Positions 16,271 to 25,915 are shown, counted from the first letter of the stretch. The stretch: 64,000 nucleotides of DNA from Chromatiales bacterium (ex Bugula neritina AB1) (GCA_001730015.1 MDLA01000041.1:1-64000); one strand, 5' to 3'. Numbers and translations are program-made. Notes: a model not told the origin generated them from the letters alone.

Positions 16271-16451
16271 TGGTGTTGCATAAAATTCCGGCCCAGAACC
16301 GCTGCGCTGCTTCTATAGCAGCATCTAAGGCGCTGTACTCGTTTTTCCTGAATATCACTTAGAGTGACTAGGCTCAATCCAGTAAAAACTCCGTGCAGCG
16401 CCTTTTATGCAGCTCTATAAGCTCCTGGACTCGAAATTTTATGCAACACCA
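16271..16451 (+). mobile_element. 181-bp hairpin MITE, copy 1
   Basis: The ends are perfect 17-bp inverted repeats, TGGTGTTGCATAAAATT (16271-16287) and its complement (16435-16451). An inner pair AAGGCGCTG.../...CAGCGCCTT extends the fold into a nearly full-length hairpin. There is no ORF. Other copies are at 29985-30165 (inverted), 50428-50609 and 53594-53676 (partial). It occupies most of the gap between benE and the next gene. Confidence 0.88.
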
Positions 16452-16488
16452 ACGATTATTTATCTGACGTTATTATCCGGCGCTCAAT

Positions 16489-17187
16489 TTAGCGCGGATA
16501 GGAGCCGTCATTGACGTCGATAGTTGCGCCGTTGACATAGGCGGGGCTGCTGGTGCCGAGCCAGAAAATAGATTCGGCGACTTCCGCCGGCTGGCACACG
16601 CGGCCACTGTAGACTGAAGCCATAACGGAGTCTTTTCGGGACTGGGGAAGTTGGTCGTACATTTCTGATTTGGTTGGCCCGGGTGCGACGGCATTAACCA
16701 GGATGCCATCTTTGCCGAGAAAACGCGCATAGGCTTTGGTCATGTTTAAAATGCCTGCTTTAGTGATGCCGTACCAGAGATCCGGGTGGCCGGTGAAGGC
16801 AGCCACTGAGGCAATATTAACTATGCGTCCGCTTTGCTTTGATTTCATTGCCGGGGCTACTGATTCAATCAGCTGGGCGGGCGCTTCAAGGTTAACTGCA
16901 ATAATTTCCTTGCGTTGCTTTGCCGGAAACTGGTCGTGCGGGGGCACATATAAAATTCCGGCGTTGTTCACCAGCGTGTCTATTGCCGGTAAGCCATGAA
17001 CCATTTCTTCTATTGCATCGGTGTTCTGGAGGTCGAAATCTACACGTTGCAGGGCGGGGTGGTCGGCGAGTGTGGAGTCTTGCCATCGACGATCCACGGC
17101 AATGACCTGGTGATTGTTTGCAAGGAACAATTCGGCGGTTGCCTGACCGATGCCTCTCGCGGCACCTGTAATAAGTATGGTTGGCAA
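16489..17187 (-). CDS. Short-chain dehydrogenase/reductase (SDR)
   Basis: A 232-aa classical SDR. TGAARGIG is at residues 7-14, NNAG around 88-91, the catalytic Ser in NIASVAAF, and YGITK supplies the Tyr/Lys pair. The length is typical, and the C-terminus ends in the usual NGATIDVNDG. It is an NAD(P)-dependent oxidoreductase of unknown substrate. It lies 3' of a divergent alpha/beta hydrolase, and the two may belong to one small catabolic unit. Confidence 0.87.
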   Translation of the reverse strand: MPTILITGAARGIGQATAELFLANNHQVIAVDRRWQDSTLADHPALQRVDFDLQNTDAIEEMVHGLPAIDTLVNNAGILYVPPHDQFPAKQRKEIIAVNLEAPAQLIESVAPAMKSKQSGRIVNIASVAAFTGHPDLWYGITKAGILNMTKAYARFLGKDGILVNAVAPGPTKSEMYDQLPQSRKDSVMASVYSGRVCQPAEVAESIFWLGTSSPAYVNGATIDVNDGSYPR

Positions 17188-17438
17188 AATGGTCTCCAGT
17201 TAGGAAAAGTGTTTTTCGGGTGCGGCCTGAGAATGCGAGCATCAGGGGTATTTGTATTATACGCCTATGTTGTGGCTTGTTCAGTGGGGTTGATAAGCAT
17301 GGTTGCACCGTTCAAGTATTCCTATATAGTCGGGGCAGTGCTACTGACGTATATCGGTTGGGCGAGGTGCGGGGGGTTAAAACCGGATAGCGCAGTAACA
17401 AGCGCAGCAATCAGTTGCAAACGGGAGGAGAAAAACCC

Positions 17439-18257
17439 ATGGCAGTATATGAAATCGACGCCGGTAATAAACTTTATTACGAGCACACAGAGCCGACAGC
17501 GGACAATAAAGTTACCTTTGTATTTTTCAATCCGCTGACCGGCGATACCGGGCTCTGGAAAAACAGTGTTGCCAAATCTCTGGCCGATGCCGGCCATGGT
17601 TTGCTGGTTTACAACATGCGCGGCCAGCCTGATAGCCCGTTTTCGGACGGCACAGCACTCGATCAGGCGTTAATTGTTGACGATGCCAAAAGTTTGCTGG
17701 AATTTGTTGCTCCCCCGAAACCCGTGTTTGTCGGGCTTTCTATTGGTGGAATTTACGCTGCGTGGGCGGCGGTTGAGGGCGCCGAGTGTGCCGGTCTTGT
17801 TTTTCTTAATACTCTGCGCCGCGACGGGCCGCGTTTAAAATGGATAAACGATACCGTGGTCAGGCTGGCGCAAACCGGCGGTGGTGAGCTGCTTCGAGAT
17901 GTAATGTCGCCGCTTATCATGAATGAAGACTGGCAGGCTGCTAACCGCGGGAATTGCCTCACCGATGACCCTTATACCCCAATGCCTCGTGACAGCGGTG
18001 CGTTCAATTTATTGTCGAACGCGCGCGATACCAATTGGGATTTTCCCTATGAGCGACTAACGGTACCGACTCTGGTGGTAACCGGTATTCAGGATCGTGT
18101 ATTCCGTGACCCGGTGGATATAGATACTATCTACGCCAGGCTGCCTAATGCTCGCAGAGTTGAGCTGCAAAATGCCGGGCACATGATTCCAGTCGAGCAG
18201 CCACAGGTATTGACAGATACCTTGCTGGACATGGCCGGGTGGGTTACCGGGTCCTAG
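17439..18257 (+). CDS. Alpha/beta hydrolase
   Basis: Start at ATG 17439 (272 aa), with GGGAGGAG eight bases before it; an upstream TTG is not needed. The nucleophile elbow is GLSIGG, the acid is probably D in TGIQDRVF, and the histidine is in NAGHMIPVE near the C-terminus. The N-terminal part (FNPLTGDTGLW) resembles 3-oxoadipate enol-lactonase-like hydrolases. It is cytosolic, and its substrate is unknown. Confidence 0.87.
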   Translation: MAVYEIDAGNKLYYEHTEPTADNKVTFVFFNPLTGDTGLWKNSVAKSLADAGHGLLVYNMRGQPDSPFSDGTALDQALIVDDAKSLLEFVAPPKPVFVGLSIGGIYAAWAAVEGAECAGLVFLNTLRRDGPRLKWINDTVVRLAQTGGGELLRDVMSPLIMNEDWQAANRGNCLTDDPYTPMPRDSGAFNLLSNARDTNWDFPYERLTVPTLVVTGIQDRVFRDPVDIDTIYARLPNARRVELQNAGHMIPVEQPQVLTDTLLDMAGWVTGS

Positions 18258-18293
18258 CTCGCTGCCGGGTATGCTGATACCCGCAGTGCTAGC
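18254..18293. terminator. Hairpin between convergent genes
   Basis: CGGGTAT-GCTG-ATACCCG forms a perfect 7-bp stem with partly paired flanks (AGCTCGCTGC/GCAGTGCTAGCT). It lies exactly in the 38-bp gap between convergent genes. A U-tract is lacking on both strands, so it is only a terminator-like structure. Confidence 0.45.
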
Positions 18294-18295
18294 TT

Positions 18296-19552
18296 CTATG
18301 ATGATTGTTGAAGCCGGCGGTGGTTAACGGTTAGCCAGACCAATGCACCACCCGCCAGCATCAGGAACGGTACCATCGCGTAGTTTACTGCTGTCCAGCC
18401 GTTTTCGGGGGTGCCGCCGGAGCAGTTCATCAGGCCGCCCGATGCCAGACTTGCAATGGTCACGAAACCGAAAACGATCATATCGTTCATGCCCTGCGCC
18501 CGGCCTCGCTCGTGTGGTGCATGAGCGCTGGCGAGCAAGCTGGTTGCGCCCACGAAACCAAAATTCCAGCCGATGCCGAGCAGAATAAGTGCAACGAAGA
18601 AGTTGGAGAGCGTTACCCCGGCTAGTGCGGTAATGCCTGCGAAACCGAGGATGATCAGGCCGGCGGTGATGACACGGGGAGCGCCGAATCGCACAATCAG
18701 GTGGCCGGTGAAAAATGCCGGAATAAACATCGCCAGTACGTGTGCAGAGACTACATCGTTTGCGTTGCTGTTGGTGAAGCCGCAGCCGATCACGGCCAGT
18801 GGTGTTGAGGTCATTACCAGATTCATTAGCGCGTAGGACACCATGGCGCAAATAATGGCAACCAGAATTGTCGGGTTGTGCAGCATCTCCAGACGGGATC
18901 TTGCCGGTGTCGGTGCCGTTGATTGATTGGAGTACTGCTCGCCTTTTGGCAGGTCGAGGAACAGAAACAAAAACATGCCAAGCAGGTTCATCACGATAAT
19001 GGTCAAATAGGTGCCGATGAACGGGATAGCAGGCAATGAGTCACCGATTACCGGCAGAAACGATACGTCATAGACCAGTTTGTTTACCTGCGGTCCGAAG
19101 ATTGCCGATAACAGCCCACCGGCCATCACATAGGAAATGGCTTTGGGTCGGAAGGCTTCTGACGCGCTATCGGCTGCAGCGAATCGATAGAAGCCACCGG
19201 CAGACATATAAATGCCGGTGAAGTACGACCCCAGTAGCAATAGTGGAAAGGAACTGCGGTACAAGCCGTAGGCCGCTATAGCGGCACCAATAGCGCCGCC
19301 GATAGCGCCAATGAAAAACCCGAACCGTCGACCTCTGCGCTGCATTAGTGGTGATAGCCACGGAGCGGTGGTCATTGAGCCGAAAACAATCAGTGAAATA
19401 GGCAGCGTGGCAAAGCACGGGTTGTCGGCGAGCACACCGCCAGCCAGACCGCCAACCACAAAGATCATTGGCATTTGTGCGCCGAGAAACGCCTGAGCGG
19501 CCACCAGCACGGCAACGTTCCGCCGGGTGCGGGCATCATCGATAGTAGACAT
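18296..19552 (-). CDS. MFS transporter
   Basis: I place the start at ATG 19552 (MSTIDDARTRR, AAGGA upstream), giving 418 aa; an upstream in-frame start would add 33 residues of unlikely sequence. About 12 hydrophobic segments are present. The loop 2-3 motif is weakly seen in PLMQRRGRRFGFFIG, and a second-half APHERGRAQGMNDM loop is clear. It resembles YbfB/NreB-type major facilitator permeases. The substrate is unknown; efflux is the usual role. Confidence 0.82.
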   Translation of the reverse strand: MSTIDDARTRRNVAVLVAAQAFLGAQMPMIFVVGGLAGGVLADNPCFATLPISLIVFGSMTTAPWLSPLMQRRGRRFGFFIGAIGGAIGAAIAAYGLYRSSFPLLLLGSYFTGIYMSAGGFYRFAAADSASEAFRPKAISYVMAGGLLSAIFGPQVNKLVYDVSFLPVIGDSLPAIPFIGTYLTIIVMNLLGMFLFLFLDLPKGEQYSNQSTAPTPARSRLEMLHNPTILVAIICAMVSYALMNLVMTSTPLAVIGCGFTNSNANDVVSAHVLAMFIPAFFTGHLIVRFGAPRVITAGLIILGFAGITALAGVTLSNFFVALILLGIGWNFGFVGATSLLASAHAPHERGRAQGMNDMIVFGFVTIASLASGGLMNCSGGTPENGWTAVNYAMVPFLMLAGGALVWLTVNHRRLQQSS

Positions 19553-19698
19553 CAGGGGTCCTTGAGGTGAATGGCAATAGCGGACGGGGTGCTTTTGTTG
19601 ATGTGTCCGGCTTTGCTGGAGGGCGGTGGATATACCGGTACTGTACCGCAATGGTGTTGCTGGCGTTAACCCGCATTACTCACGGGCATGACGGGATC

Positions 19699-20145
19699 TC
19701 AGCCGGGGATCACTTTGAGTTTAGCCTGGATAAATTCGCCATGGCTGACATAAAGCAGGCCGCACAGTTTCCGGATCATGTGTTCTTCGTATTTGTCCAG
19801 ATCTCCATCGGCCAGTGCCACGCGCCACATTTGCTCTATCAGCGATAGTTTCTGCGCCCGAGTGAATCCTTCGTTGATCTGGCGTATTTGCTCGTGTAGC
19901 GAAATGGTCGTTTCGACGTCCTGCCGTGCGGTGGCGAGTATTTCTTCTATTTCGTCGCTTGTGATACTCGGGCAGGATATCTGCAGCGCGTGCTGAATAG
20001 TGGTGAGTTCTACCTCGTCAACCGAGGTGTCTGATCTGGCGATCTCCACCAGTAGCAAAGCGCTGAGTCGCTCGACCCGGAATTGCTCGGGCTCTGTGCT
20101 TTCGCTCGCGCCGGGCTGGAATTTTTTCATTAGTTGCTGAAACAT
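19699..20145 (-). CDS. TerB-like (tellurite resistance B) domain protein
   Basis: A 148-aa cytosolic helical protein. The segments ALLLVEIARSDTSVDEVE and MWRVALADGDLDKYEE are the two acidic repeats typical of the TerB/COG4103 family, which bind metal ions. There are no other ter genes nearby. In this stand-alone form the function is not established. It sits alone between the MFS gene and the Liv operon. Confidence 0.82.
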   Translation of the reverse strand: MFQQLMKKFQPGASESTEPEQFRVERLSALLLVEIARSDTSVDEVELTTIQHALQISCPSITSDEIEEILATARQDVETTISLHEQIRQINEGFTRAQKLSLIEQMWRVALADGDLDKYEEHMIRKLCGLLYVSHGEFIQAKLKVIPG

Positions 20146-20381
20146 GATCTGGCTATTATCTGGTTAAAACGAGGCAAACTCCACTAGAGACCATAGCACG
20201 GTGTCGGCCGGTTTGTGCGCGATAATCGATTCGCAGTCTGGTGCGCCCCGGTACCTTGAACACCCTGATAGTATCTGTTTCTTGCATGAAGGTTCTGTCC
20301 CTCCTTATACTGATGCGGGCGGGTTAGACGGGTTGCCGTTCCGGTTGCCGCTCCGCTTATCTACTCTATGGAGGAACACCA

Positions 20382-21629
20382 ATGCATAAGTTTGCTTCCA
20401 TCTTACTGGCAGTTGCAACAGCTGTCTTCTCAGTCGCTAATATAGCCGCTGCTGCCGATCCGGTTAAAATAGCTTTCATTGATCCGCTTTCCGGGCCATT
20501 TGCCCCGACCGGCACAAACGGTCTGGCGGAGTGGAAGTTTGCCGCTGATGAATTAGTCAATAAAAAAGGCGGAGTTCTGGGGGGCAGGGAAATTGAGATA
20601 GTGCCTTTCGATAATAAAATCAGTGCTAAGGAATCGTTGATTCAACTGAAGGTGGCTATTGATCAGGGTATTCGATACATCGCACAGGGCAATTCCTCTG
20701 GCGTGGCGAATGCGCTTACCGATGCGATAAAAAAACACAACAAAAGAAACCCGGATAGCCGGGTTTTGTTTCTTAATTATTCAGCAGTTGATCCGGCCTT
20801 AACGAATAAAAAATGCAATTTCTGGCACTTCCGGTTTGATGCTAATGCCGATATAAAAATGGATGCCCTGACTGATGTTATGGCTGAAAATTCTGCCATA
20901 GATAAAGTTTATGTAATTGGCCAGGACTACTCATTCGGCAAGGCCGTAGCTGCAGCTGCAGTAGCCAATATTGAGAAAAAAATGCCTGAAGCTGAAATCG
21001 TTGGTAACGAGCTGCACCCGATCGGGAAGGTTAAGGATTTCACGCCCTACGCACGCAAGATTGTCAGTTCCGGTGCTAATGCACTCATTACCGGTAACTG
21101 GGGTGCAGATATGGTCGGCCTTGGCAAGGCGGTCATTGAAGGCGGTTTTAAAGGACCGATTTACACCTACTACGCCGCCAATAACGGTATAACAAAAACC
21201 TTCGGCGAGGCTGGAAAAAATATGATCCGGCTGGTTCACGAAGGGCCGCTGAACCCGCCGGCATCCGATCGAATGGCAGACTACTGGAAAAACTTCAAGG
21301 CTAAAAATCCGGAGTTTGATATCACCCAGGCGCGTATTACCAACGCGGTAGAAATGCTGGCCAGGGCGATAGATAAAGCCGGCAGCGCTGACGATGTAAT
21401 TGCCGTAGCAAAAGCTCTGGAGGGTATGGAACACGACAGCATCTGGGGAGGCAAGGTTCTGATGCGCGCTGAAGATCATCAGGCTATTCAGGATGTGCAT
21501 ATTTCGGTGCATACCGATGAAGGCATTAAACAGGATTCAGACAACTCGGGTTTTGGTCTGCTGCTTGAGTCGTCGGTGGAAATGGCTTCAGCAGATGTTG
21601 CTTCAAGCTGCAAAATGAAGCGCCCGTAG
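20382..21629 (+). CDS. livK: HAAT-type ABC substrate-binding protein (operon 1)
   Basis: A 415-aa periplasmic binding protein for branched-chain amino acids or related amides. The signal peptide is residues 1-~25 (NIAAAADP). The type-I fold starts with KIAFIDPLSGPFAPTG. The family also binds urea, short amides and aromatic acids, so the ligand is uncertain. GGAGG lies eight bases upstream of the ATG. It heads a five-gene operon with two permeases and two ATPases. A terminator-like hairpin lies inside the gene (20743-20774). Confidence 0.88.
   Translation: MHKFASILLAVATAVFSVANIAAAADPVKIAFIDPLSGPFAPTGTNGLAEWKFAADELVNKKGGVLGGREIEIVPFDNKISAKESLIQLKVAIDQGIRYIAQGNSSGVANALTDAIKKHNKRNPDSRVLFLNYSAVDPALTNKKCNFWHFRFDANADIKMDALTDVMAENSAIDKVYVIGQDYSFGKAVAAAAVANIEKKMPEAEIVGNELHPIGKVKDFTPYARKIVSSGANALITGNWGADMVGLGKAVIEGGFKGPIYTYYAANNGITKTFGEAGKNMIRLVHEGPLNPPASDRMADYWKNFKAKNPEFDITQARITNAVEMLARAIDKAGSADDVIAVAKALEGMEHDSIWGGKVLMRAEDHQAIQDVHISVHTDEGIKQDSDNSGFGLLLESSVEMASADVASSCKMKRP
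20743..20774 (+). terminator. Terminator-like hairpin inside livK
   Basis: ACCCGG-ATAG-CCGGGT with A-rich and T-rich flanks (AAAGAAA before, TTTGTTTCTT after) has the look of an intrinsic terminator, though it lies in coding sequence (residues ~121-131). It may be chance or cause partial termination. Confidence 0.35.
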
Positions 21630-21676
21630 TGTTGAATATGTTGTTTGCGGTTTTTTACCGCATCTGAGATACCGCT

Positions 21677-22633
21677 GTGGATCTGATAATAATAAATCTT
21701 ATAGACGGGCTGGTTACCGGCATGTTGTTGTTCATGCTGTCCAGCGGGTTGACATTAATCTTCTCGATGATGGGCGTGCTGAACTTTGCCCATGCGAGTT
21801 TTTATATGCTTGGGGCTTACTTCGCCTACCAGATATCAACCTATGTGGGTTTCTGGCCCGGGCTGGTTATAGCCCCTGTGCTTGTCGGGGTAGCCGGTGC
21901 GCTGGTCGAGCGTTATGGCTTAAGGCGCGTGCATCAGTATGGCCATGTGCCCGAGTTGATTTTCACCTTCGGGCTGGCTTTGCTTATTGAGGAAGTTGTG
22001 CAGTTCTTCTGGGGCAAAAACCAAATGGCCTACGACCCTCCGCAAGTGCTGCAGTTTGCGTTGTTTTCAATAAATGGCAACGATGTATCGGCCTACCGGA
22101 TCTTCATGATTTTTGTATCGATGGCTATATTTCTGGGGTTGCTGTGGATACTCACGCGAACGAGAATCGGTCTGGTGATACAGGCTGCGCTCAGCCACCC
22201 GCGCACAGTTGAAAACCTCGGGCATAATGTGCCATTGGTTTTTATGGGCGTTTTTGGCGTGGGTACGGCGCTGGCAGGGCTTGCCGGTGTTATCGCCGGT
22301 CCGGTGCTGGGAACCTTCCCGGGTATGGCTGTGGTGCTCGGGTCCATTGTTTTTGTCACCATTGTTATCGGCGGGCTGGGATCACTTTGGGGGGCGTTGG
22401 TCGCCTCATTGCTGATTGGCTGGCTCACCACATTTGCAGCTTCCTATAATTTTGAATTCTCTACCTTGCTGACTGCGCTCGGCCTTGAGCGGCCGGGTGA
22501 TCTGGCCAGCAGCCGACTGCAGGATCTATGGACACTGACGCTGCCGCAGATCGGCCCGATACTGCCGTATGTGCTAATGGTGGTAGTGTTGGTGTTCCGG
22601 CCCTTCGGTCTATTTGGAAAGCGTGACGTATGA
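21677..22633 (+). CDS. livH: HAAT ABC permease LivH-type (operon 1)
   Basis: A 318-aa inner-membrane permease starting at GTG 21677. About eight hydrophobic segments are present, and GVLNFAHASFYMLGAY near residue 35 is the LivH hallmark. It pairs with the LivM protein encoded next, whose start overlaps its stop by 4 bases (22630-22633). Confidence 0.87.
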   Translation: MDLIIINLIDGLVTGMLLFMLSSGLTLIFSMMGVLNFAHASFYMLGAYFAYQISTYVGFWPGLVIAPVLVGVAGALVERYGLRRVHQYGHVPELIFTFGLALLIEEVVQFFWGKNQMAYDPPQVLQFALFSINGNDVSAYRIFMIFVSMAIFLGLLWILTRTRIGLVIQAALSHPRTVENLGHNVPLVFMGVFGVGTALAGLAGVIAGPVLGTFPGMAVVLGSIVFVTIVIGGLGSLWGALVASLLIGWLTTFAASYNFEFSTLLTALGLERPGDLASSRLQDLWTLTLPQIGPILPYVLMVVVLVFRPFGLFGKRDV

Positions 22634-24006
22634 GTGGCAATCCGCTTAAAAAGCTATTGCCACCGGAGGCTTTACCCTGGTTGCTGTCTGCGCTGGCGCT
22701 GCTATTGTTCCCGGCTGTTTTTCAGTCGAGTAGTGCGATCACCATAATGAACCAGATGGCGATCACTATTGTGTTTGCGCTCAGCTACAACATGCTGCTG
22801 GGGCAGGGCGGAATGCTAAGTTTCGGCCATGCGGTGTATATGGGGCTGGGCGGTTTCATGTGTATTCATCTGCTTAACTATGTCGAATACGAGGAATGGT
22901 GGATTCCACTTCCACTACTGCCTTTTCTGGGAGGGTTGTTCGGATTATTGTTTGCCTTGCTTATAGGGTATTTTTCAACCCGCCGGGCCGGTACAGTTTT
23001 CGCGATGATATCCCTCGGTATCGGTGAGCTGGTCGCTGCCTGCTCAATTATTATTGTTGTGTTTTTCGGTGGTGAGGAAGGCGTCAGTGGTGATCGAACT
23101 TATGGCCCCACCCTATTCGGTTATGATTTTTCCTCGCAGAAAGAGGTTTATTACCTTACGGCGATCTGGCTGCTTATTGCTGCACTGGGTATGTATCTTT
23201 TTTCACGCACACCGGTCGGGCGTATGGCCAATGCCGTTCGTGATAACCCCGAACGTGCGGAGTTTCTAGGCTATTCACAACGCGCGGTCAGGTACTACTC
23301 ATTTTGCATTTCCGGTTTTTTTGCCGGTGTTGCCGGTGGTCTGTTTGCGATTAACTATGAAATTCTTACGGAGGAAAACCTTAATCTGGCAACCTCCGGT
23401 AATATTTTACTGGTCACTTTTCTCGGCGGGGTAGGGCATTTTATTGGCCCTGTGATCGGCGCGGTGGTATTTACGCTACTGCAAACGGTGCTTAGCCTGA
23501 AAACTGAAATTTGGCAGCTGTATGTCGGTATTCTATTTGTAGTAACAGTCATGTTTTTTCCGTCCGGGCTCGCCGGATTGCTTGCCATGCACGCAGGCCC
23601 GGTGCGCAACGGCAAGCTGTTTACTCTGCTCGGGCCTTATTGCCGGACTTTACTCCCTGGCGCTATTGCCGCTTTAGCCGGGGCAGGTCTGCTGGAAATG
23701 CTGTTTCATCATCGGCATGCTGCAACCGGTGAAGACACCATGAGCCTGATTGGAATTGAATTTTCAGTGGAATCGTTCTGGCCCTGGGCGATCCTTGCTC
23801 TTATAGCGGCTGCGGGTATTGCAATTGTGCGTGCAACCGTCGGCGGTTTGCGCAGTGCATGGCAGGCGGCAAATACCCCCGGGAATCCGGTAGTCCATCC
23901 GGTAACTGATCCGGTAGCCAAAACGGCACCTGGCGTTAACAATCCGGCCGGAGAACCCGGTTCAGGTACAACGTCGGGCTCAGATACCGCTGGTAAAAAA
24001 TCATGA
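22630..24006 (+). CDS. livM: HAAT ABC permease LivM-type with long tail (operon 1)
   Basis: A 458-aa permease, longer than usual (~310-340). The core carries GQGGMLSFGHAVYMGLGG and the loop RDNPERAEFLGYS, which contacts the ATPases. The extra C-terminal ~120 residues contain two more hydrophobic stretches and a low-complexity end rich in Pro, Gly, Thr and Ser (GEPGSGTTSGSDTAGKKS). The tail is unusual and of unknown use. The stop overlaps the next ATG (ATGA). Confidence 0.86.
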   Translation: MSGNPLKKLLPPEALPWLLSALALLLFPAVFQSSSAITIMNQMAITIVFALSYNMLLGQGGMLSFGHAVYMGLGGFMCIHLLNYVEYEEWWIPLPLLPFLGGLFGLLFALLIGYFSTRRAGTVFAMISLGIGELVAACSIIIVVFFGGEEGVSGDRTYGPTLFGYDFSSQKEVYYLTAIWLLIAALGMYLFSRTPVGRMANAVRDNPERAEFLGYSQRAVRYYSFCISGFFAGVAGGLFAINYEILTEENLNLATSGNILLVTFLGGVGHFIGPVIGAVVFTLLQTVLSLKTEIWQLYVGILFVVTVMFFPSGLAGLLAMHAGPVRNGKLFTLLGPYCRTLLPGAIAALAGAGLLEMLFHHRHAATGEDTMSLIGIEFSVESFWPWAILALIAAAGIAIVRATVGGLRSAWQAANTPGNPVVHPVTDPVAKTAPGVNNPAGEPGSGTTSGSDTAGKKS

Positions 24007-24758
24007 CGGCGCTGCAGCTTCGCGCGGTAAAAAAATCTTTTGGCAATACCGAGATAATCGGAGGCGTTGATCTGAGCATAGAGCAGGGTGAGCGGCATGC
24101 GATTATAGGGCCGAACGGCGCCGGTAAGTCGACCCTGTTTAATCTGATCACCGGTCGTTTTCCGGTGTCTGAAGGGGCAGTCTATTTAAACGGGAAAAAC
24201 CTGAGTGGACTTGCGCCGTACCAGATCAATCGACTCGGCCTGAGTCGGAGTTTCCAGATCACCAATATATTCCCGAAGATGTCCGTCTTTGAGAATGTTC
24301 GCTGTGCGCTTTTGTGGTCGCACGGATTTCGCTACTCCTTCAGGCACCTGGTTGCACGACAGTCGACCCTCAACGAAGCGGTGGATAAACTGCTGGAGCG
24401 TATAAATCTTCAGCATCGAAAAGATCTGCTGGCGGGCCTTTTATCCTACGCTGAGCAGCGGACACTTGAAATTGGAATTACCATTGCCGGTGGCGCCAGT
24501 GTGATTATGCTGGATGAGCCAACGGCAGGAATGAGCGCATCGGAAACCGAGTACATGGTTAACCTGATTCGTGAAGTCACCGTTGGTAAAACTCTGATCA
24601 TGGTAGAGCACGATATGGGCGTGGTCTTTGATTTATCAGATACGATATCGGTGCTGGTTTATGGTGAAATAATCGCCAGCGATACACCGGATAACGTGCG
24701 CAGCAGTGCGAAAGTTCAGCAGGCTTATCTGGGAACAGCCATTGAGGCAGAGCATTGA
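24003..24758 (+). CDS. livG: HAAT ABC ATPase LivG-type (operon 1)
   Basis: A 251-aa ATPase. Walker A is GPNGAGKST, the Walker B region is VIMLDEPTAGMS, and the H-loop is MVEHDMGVVF. The ABC signature is degenerate, with LLSYAEQRTLEIG in place of LSGGQ. The start overlaps livM by 4 bases. It hydrolyses ATP together with the following LivF-type subunit to drive import. Confidence 0.87.
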   Translation: MTALQLRAVKKSFGNTEIIGGVDLSIEQGERHAIIGPNGAGKSTLFNLITGRFPVSEGAVYLNGKNLSGLAPYQINRLGLSRSFQITNIFPKMSVFENVRCALLWSHGFRYSFRHLVARQSTLNEAVDKLLERINLQHRKDLLAGLLSYAEQRTLEIGITIAGGASVIMLDEPTAGMSASETEYMVNLIREVTVGKTLIMVEHDMGVVFDLSDTISVLVYGEIIASDTPDNVRSSAKVQQAYLGTAIEAEH

Positions 24759-24833
24759 GCGGCAGACGGAAAATCGCGTGTTGTCGATCGCATCGGCCGG
24801 AACATATCTATAAAGCTTCAGCGGGATTTTTTC

Positions 24834-25535
24834 ATGCTTGTTGTCAGTGATGTACATGCTTACTACGGAAAGAGTCATATTCTGCAAGGCGTTGATCTGC
24901 AAGTGGCCGAAGGCGAAATAGTTGCGTTACTGGGCCGCAATGGCGTGGGTCGCTCTACTTTGTGTAAAGCAATCATTGGCGAGGTTCCTCCGCATGGATC
25001 AGTGCAGTTTAAAGGGCAGGAAATCGCCGGGCTCAAACCCTATGAAATCGCACGGCTCGGGGTAGGGTATGTACCTGAGAACCGGGATATATTTCCCGGG
25101 CTCACCACGCGGCAGAATTTAATTCTCGGTCTGCAGCCCGGGCAGAAAGAAGGTAACAGCCGCTGGAGTATGGAAATGCTATTTACGCAGTTTTCAAATT
25201 TGCGTGAGCGTGCAGATGTAGAAGCCAGTGTATTGTCTGGTGGTGAGCAGCAAATGCTGACAATGTGCCGCAGCCTCATGGGAGATCCCGATTTTATAAT
25301 GATTGATGAACCCACCGAGGGTTTGTCGCCACAAATGACGGCGAAAGTAGCTGAATTATTGCAGACCATTGCTGCCAAAGGGGTATCTATACTGCTGGTA
25401 GAACAGAAGCTTGCGATAGCTCTGGATGTAGCGCAGCGAGTATACGTGATGGGGCACGGCAAGGTGGTGTTCGGCGGGACGCCGGCGCAATTGAAGCAGC
25501 ACAATGAAGTAAAAAAAGAGTGGCTGGAAGTTTAG
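24834..25535 (+). CDS. livF: HAAT ABC ATPase LivF-type (operon 1)
   Basis: A 233-aa ATPase. The Walker A motif reads GRNGVGRST, with Arg in place of the invariant Lys. The signature LSGGEQQML, Walker B (FIMIDEPTEG) and H-loop (LLVEQKLAI) are intact. Arg at this place occurs in some LivF-like proteins, so it need not abolish function. It lies 75 bp after livG, and the operon ends here. Confidence 0.86.
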   Translation: MLVVSDVHAYYGKSHILQGVDLQVAEGEIVALLGRNGVGRSTLCKAIIGEVPPHGSVQFKGQEIAGLKPYEIARLGVGYVPENRDIFPGLTTRQNLILGLQPGQKEGNSRWSMEMLFTQFSNLRERADVEASVLSGGEQQMLTMCRSLMGDPDFIMIDEPTEGLSPQMTAKVAELLQTIAAKGVSILLVEQKLAIALDVAQRVYVMGHGKVVFGGTPAQLKQHNEVKKEWLEV

Positions 25536-25915
25536 CCGCTTGCGAGTGTTTACTGATATTTGCAAGAGAAAAACTTCTCTGTGGAATCAAAGATCAAGTG
25601 AGATTCCGTCAATCGCTTGAATAATGCGGGCTAGTGGTTGTGAGCAAGTTTGCAAAATTACTGCTGTAGGCTCAGGTGCGGAAATTTGAGCAATTTATTC
25701 AATCGCTTAAACGGATTCTGCATTTAAAGAAATGTGCAAATCTGCCGTAAAAAATCTTTGCAATTCTATGTGAATCGGCCTTTCCCGAGGTGACGGTTTA
25801 CGTGCATTTCCGTTGTGTTTCAACTGGCGAGAACGCGTTTTATCGGGTCGGAATCTGTTTGAAAAAACGCGTTACCGTTCAACTATTCCCTTAAGCGATA
25901 TTGTTGGCTCTGATC
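25536..25915. other. Intergenic stretch, no gene seen
   Basis: About 380 bp between the Liv operon and the acetyltransferase gene. I see no coding frame, RNA or strong hairpin apart from a weak AGAGAA...TTCTCT pair just after the operon. It presumably holds the promoter of the next gene. Confidence 0.5.

Noticed and set aside
19567..19848. 93-aa plus-strand ORF between the MFS and TerB-like genes
   Set aside because: It overlaps the TerB-like gene on the other strand and shows no domain or ribosome-binding site.
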